Assembly: GCA_020047885.1 (NCBI GenBank)
Contig: JAIFNF010000018.1
Location: forward strand, 1-7,599
Direction: 5' to 3'
Source of the DNA: Gammaproteobacteria bacterium
GTDB lineage: Bacteria > Pseudomonadota > Gammaproteobacteria > Competibacterales > Competibacteraceae
Length of the DNA stretch: 7,599 nucleotides
Below are positions 4,663-7,599 of this stretch, piece by piece (the first letter of the stretch is position 1; every line of letters begins with the position of its first letter). The translations under genes were made by a program, and so were the position numbers. The notes below the pieces were generated by a model, which searched no databases, had not been told where the DNA came from, and saw nothing but the letters and a program-made list of their open reading frames with translations.

Positions 4663-6115
4663 GACTGCCCCTCATGCTGTGTTTAAATTTCAAAACGGGC
4701 TGGGCGCCCACCTGGATTTTTTGCAGACTGTCGATCAATTGCGACTGAGATGCGGTGATTCGCGCCTGATCCTGACCACGCCACGCTTCTGCCAGCGCCC
4801 GGTATTGATTTTCCAGTTCGCCGTGCTGCTTTTGGAAAGCCAATACATAAATTTGTTCCTGGCCGATTTGTTCGTCTAATTGAAAGGCTTCGTCTTCGGC
4901 GGGTATGAAATAGGTCGCCCCGGCCTGCACCGGATTGATATTAACGTTGGGCGAATCCTGCGATTTTTCAAAGGGGAATAATTGATAAATTCCGCCACCG
5001 CTATCGATTTGGAAAATATAGACATAACCCTTCTGTTCAGGGGTGAATCGGATCTGGTAATGATCGCCTGAGCGTAACACACTGTCATTCGACATCGGGC
5101 GAAAATTGAGCTGATCCATCGGACGGTAGGTATAAGAGACCTCCACAGGCAACGCCGGATTCAATGACTGCTGATGGATGAAATAACCAGTGCCCACCGC
5201 TAGGGCTAAAACCATGAACAATGCCGCGCTGATTCGGGTCCATTGATTTGGGCGATCGCGGGTTGTTTCACGAATTACTGGTAGTTTTGCGGAGGGGAGA
5301 ACGACGGTTTTTTCGTTGTTTGCCGCTACCGTGCTGCGTCGATCAATCGCTTCAACCAGTTCCTCGGCGGTCGCAAAACGGTCGTCGGGCTGCGGAGCCA
5401 GCATTCGATCCAGAAGAAATTGATAACGGCTGAATTCCACGGGCAAGGATTCAGTAGCTCCTTCGGGCGTCCGTTTCGGTCGAAATCTAGTTAGCATCTC
5501 GAAAAAGACCAGTCCCAGCGAGTACAGATCACTGCGACCATCGAGACTAGTCCCCTGAGCCTGTTCGGGACTCATATAGAGGAGCGTGCCAATAGCAAAG
5601 CCGGTAGCGGTTAAGGGCGCATTGTCCTCACAGGCTTTGGCGATCCCGAAGTCGGTCAGTACGGCATTATCATCATCACGGAACAGGATATTGGCAGGTT
5701 TGACATCCCGGTGGATAAAACCCTGGCGGTGCGCATGACCCAAGGCGCTGGCGAGTTGCCGCAAAATACTCACTGCTGGTTCCGCTAATAAACCCTTTTC
5801 CATGCGCTGCTTCAACGTCCCGCCTTCGATATATTCCATGACCATATAATATTGGTTTTCATACTCCCCAATATCATGAATCGTCACAATATGCGGATGA
5901 CGGAGTTGCGCGATGATTTTACCTTCCTTGAGAAAGCGTTGGCGAAACTCCGTATCTGTACTGAGACCGGGATTAATAATTTTGATCGCAACCGGCCGCT
6001 CCAGTGCTTCCTGGATCGCTAAATACACCTGCCCCATCGCGCCGCCGCTGATGAGTCGTTCAATCCGGTAACCGGGAATGGCAGGAACCCGGTAGAGCGG
6101 ATCGAGATCATCCAC
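4652..6115 (-). CDS. Membrane Ser/Thr protein kinase with DUF4384 sensor tail
   Basis: A 487-residue Hanks-type kinase from the GTG at 6115. The cytoplasmic kinase domain is about 15-260 and has every catalytic element: glycine loop SGGAMGQVY (23-31), Lys45 in VAIKI, Glu64, the catalytic HRDVKPAN (135-142, Asp137), DFG (155-157) and SPE (182-184). A juxtamembrane linker (about 260-292) leads to one transmembrane helix (about 293-313). Residues 322-441 are a DUF4384-like domain placed outside the cytoplasm, paralogous to the next gene's product. The architecture suggests an extracytoplasmic signal controlling phosphorylation inside; the ligand and substrates are unknown. The frame also has an ATG at 6169, but that start would overlap the upstream gene by 53 nt and has a poor Shine-Dalgarno. 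The GTG lies 1 nt after the upstream stop with GGGAG 7 nt before it, so I prefer it. Confidence 0.93.
   Translation of the reverse strand: MDDLDPLYRVPAIPGYRIERLISGGAMGQVYLAIQEALERPVAIKIINPGLSTDTEFRQRFLKEGKIIAQLRHPHIVTIHDIGEYENQYYMVMEYIEGGTLKQRMEKGLLAEPAVSILRQLASALGHAHRQGFIHRDVKPANILFRDDDNAVLTDFGIAKACEDNAPLTATGFAIGTLLYMSPEQAQGTSLDGRSDLYSLGLVFFEMLTRFRPKRTPEGATESLPVEFSRYQFLLDRMLAPQPDDRFATAEELVEAIDRRSTVAANNEKTVVLPSAKLPVIRETTRDRPNQWTRISAALFMVLALAVGTGYFIHQQSLNPALPVEVSYTYRPMDQLNFRPMSNDSVLRSGDHYQIRFTPEQKGYVYIFQIDSGGGIYQLFPFEKSQDSPNVNINPVQAGATYFIPAEDEAFQLDEQIGQEQIYVLAFQKQHGELENQYRALAEAWRGQDQARITASQSQLIDSLQKIQVGAQPVLKFKHSMRGSHDL
4668..4673 (-). promoter_or_regulatory. Shine-Dalgarno of the DUF4384 gene
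   Basis: GAGGGG on the minus strand, 5 nt before the ATG at 4662 and inside the last codons of the kinase gene, supporting both this start and coupled translation. Confidence 0.7.
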
Positions 6116-6116
6116 G

Positions 6117-7599
6117 TTAAAACTCCCAGCGCAATTGTGCGCCAATCGAATGGGTATCAAGGTGTTCATAACCCAAAACCGTGCGGTATTGAATCAGGGC
6201 GGACGGTCCCCGATTAAACCGCGTCAGCAACCCGAGGCTGAATCTGAAATAGTTTTTGTCCACCGGATCGGTGAAGATTTGAAAGATGTTGTCGGGGACA
6301 GCCGCGCCTTCCACGAATCGACCACTGGCCAGCCGGTTATTATCCTTGAATTCGTGCAGCCAACTGAGTTCCACCTGCGGCTCCAGCGTTCCCCAAGGCT
6401 GATTGAATAGATAGCTGGCGCGTCCGCCCAAGCTGGAAACCAGCGATTGCTGATTTTGTTCATCCATGGCCACCGCCCAGGCTGAGCCGGGATTGCTGTC
6501 CAGCGCACTCTCCTGAAATGCATTGACTTGTACGTCGAGATAGCTGATCCGGGCGTCGGGGCCAAAGGTCAGATTGCCCTGTGTAAACTGATAGCCAGTG
6601 CCGATCTCGGCAAATAATTGCCGACCATTATAATCACTGTCAAAACGCTGGTTGACGTCAGTATTCGACAACTGATAGGCCACATTACGCTGCTGGTTAT
6701 AATCATTGCGGCCGTAATTGACCATGCCCTCGACATAGAGCTGATCCGAGAGGTAATGCATCCCATACAGAGTCAGGCCATAACCCCGGGCATCCATATA
6801 GTCGCTGCTACCATTCATATCCGTGTCGGTGGCAATATACGACAGGGCAATTCCCATAATGGATTGGTCGCTAAACCGGTAATCGACACCCATCGTTAAT
6901 TCCAGGGTCTTGAAATCAAATCCGGCCTGATTCTCAGTTTGATCTCGGTCGCCAAGATTTACAGCGCCACTGGCGAATACCCCGAATGGGCCGAGATCAG
7001 TTCCGATATCGTCACTGGGAACGCCGATGTCTTCGCCAGTACTAGCGAGCAGGTAGCGCAAATCCCGACCGGAGAGTGTCCATCCACCGCGCTGGATATT
7101 TAACTGATCGAGATTGATGCCGGTCACGCCAGAGCGTAGTGCGGCCATCCGGGATCGAATCCCGAGCATTTGCGACTGCACGCTGGTTTGCGAAGCGTCG
7201 ATGGCCGTGGTCAGGCTTTTGGGGGTAATGCGCTCCAAGGCCGAGCCGACGCTGGGATCTTGGTTGCTGGCGGCGTCGATAAGCGCATCGCAATCCCGCA
7301 GAAAGTCGGCGCTGGCGGCTCGATCGAAACACAGACCACCGATGGCGGTGCCTACGGTTTTCGTGCTCGGATCATCGGTCGTATCTTCAAGAGTGTCCTG
7401 AACATCTTCCTTGCTGCGCGTGACGGTGACGGTGACGGTCGCTGAATCGGTGCTGATGCCGTCAGTGATGGTGTAGGTGAACACATCCGCGCCGACGAAG
7501 TTTGGATCGGGCGTGTAGGTAATCACGCCATCCACGCCATTGACCGTGCTGCCCTGAGCGGGACTGCTGACCTGAATAAGGGTCAAGCCCTCGCCGACG
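6117..7599 (-). CDS. Autotransporter-type beta-barrel surface protein, 3' part only
   Basis: Partial: the frame stays open through the window edge at 7599, so the TTG at 7586 is not a true start; 493 residues are visible (numbers here count from the TTG). Residues 1-56 are the end of an Ig/cadherin-like repeat of the tandem-95 type (ITYTPDPNFVGADVFTYTITDG, about 22-43, then a VTVTVTV strand). A linker (57-160) holds two cysteines 13 apart (Cys86, Cys99) and a likely helical stretch. Residues about 200-489 alternate polar and aromatic strands (GVDYRFSDQSIMGIALSY, LTLYGMHYLSDQLYVEGMV, LFAEIGTGYQF) and end in LRWEF, with the C-terminal Phe expected of a BAM-inserted outer-membrane barrel. This fits the autotransporter beta-domain family with a large adhesin-like passenger upstream. 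The stop is 1 nt from the kinase GTG, so it is the first visible gene of the operon. Passenger function is unknown. Confidence 0.88.
   Translation of the reverse strand, partial: VGEGLTLIQVSSPAQGSTVNGVDGVITYTPDPNFVGADVFTYTITDGISTDSATVTVTVTRSKEDVQDTLEDTTDDPSTKTVGTAIGGLCFDRAASADFLRDCDALIDAASNQDPSVGSALERITPKSLTTAIDASQTSVQSQMLGIRSRMAALRSGVTGINLDQLNIQRGGWTLSGRDLRYLLASTGEDIGVPSDDIGTDLGPFGVFASGAVNLGDRDQTENQAGFDFKTLELTMGVDYRFSDQSIMGIALSYIATDTDMNGSSDYMDARGYGLTLYGMHYLSDQLYVEGMVNYGRNDYNQQRNVAYQLSNTDVNQRFDSDYNGRQLFAEIGTGYQFTQGNLTFGPDARISYLDVQVNAFQESALDSNPGSAWAVAMDEQNQQSLVSSLGGRASYLFNQPWGTLEPQVELSWLHEFKDNNRLASGRFVEGAAVPDNIFQIFTDPVDKNYFRFSLGLLTRFNRGPSALIQYRTVLGYEHLDTHSIGAQLRWEF
6123..6127 (-). promoter_or_regulatory. 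Shine-Dalgarno deciding the kinase GTG start
   Basis: GGGAG on the minus strand, 7 nt before GTG 6113-6115, embedded in the Trp-Glu codons that end the beta-barrel gene. The upstream stop (6117-6119) lies between the two, so terminating ribosomes could restart here. Confidence 0.65.
7420..7440. repeat. Hexanucleotide GTGACG x3 in the beta-strand coding region
   Basis: Three perfect GTGACG units (7420-7437) plus GTC encode alternating Thr-Val on the minus strand at the end of the Ig-like repeat. Unit gain or loss would stay in frame. Confidence 0.7.

Overview
All seven protein genes in this window lie on the minus strand, so transcription runs from high to low coordinates. The sequence is GC-rich. 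The dtd and hemH products resemble gammaproteobacterial proteins, and the beta-barrel surface protein indicates a Gram-negative outer membrane. I read the source as a gammaproteobacterial chromosome, possibly an environmental lineage. The genus is not determinable from the window.

Right half (about 3868-7599): a tightly packed block. It starts with the C-terminal part of a large surface protein, an Ig/cadherin-like repeat followed by an autotransporter-type beta-barrel, cut by the window edge. Next comes a membrane-anchored Hanks-type Ser/Thr kinase whose extracytoplasmic tail is a DUF4384-like domain. Then comes a signal-peptide-bearing protein carrying a second copy of that domain, about half identical to the kinase tail over 120 ungapped positions by hand count. 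The junctions are a 1-nt gap (using my preferred GTG kinase start) and an 11-nt overlap. Ferrochelatase (hemH) follows with no intergenic base, so the surface/signalling genes and the last step of haem synthesis are probably on one transcript.

Middle (about 1893-2760): an LHPP-like HAD phosphatase preceded by a 115-nt gap with an inverted repeat and a weak promoter candidate.

Region 1542-1892 (351 nt) has no gene and is a nest of repeats. It holds a GC-rich REP-like element, a 37-bp near-perfect second copy of the HAD gene 3' end, a 32-bp-arm palindrome made of 10-bp CACGGAAAAA-type units, and a 9-bp-unit TTCGTG array. The second copy of the HAD 3' end may supply a promoter for the next two genes.

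Left part (145-1541): a proline iminopeptidase (pip) and a D-aminoacyl-tRNA deacylase (dtd) joined by an ATGA overlap. The first ~85 bases hold three successive stem-loops. The last resembles the end hairpin of IS200/IS605-type elements, whose body would lie outside the window.

The most interesting unit is the surface protein / kinase / secreted sensor-domain paralogue / hemH block, which looks like an extracytoplasmic sensing cassette. Its ligand and function cannot be read from the sequence.
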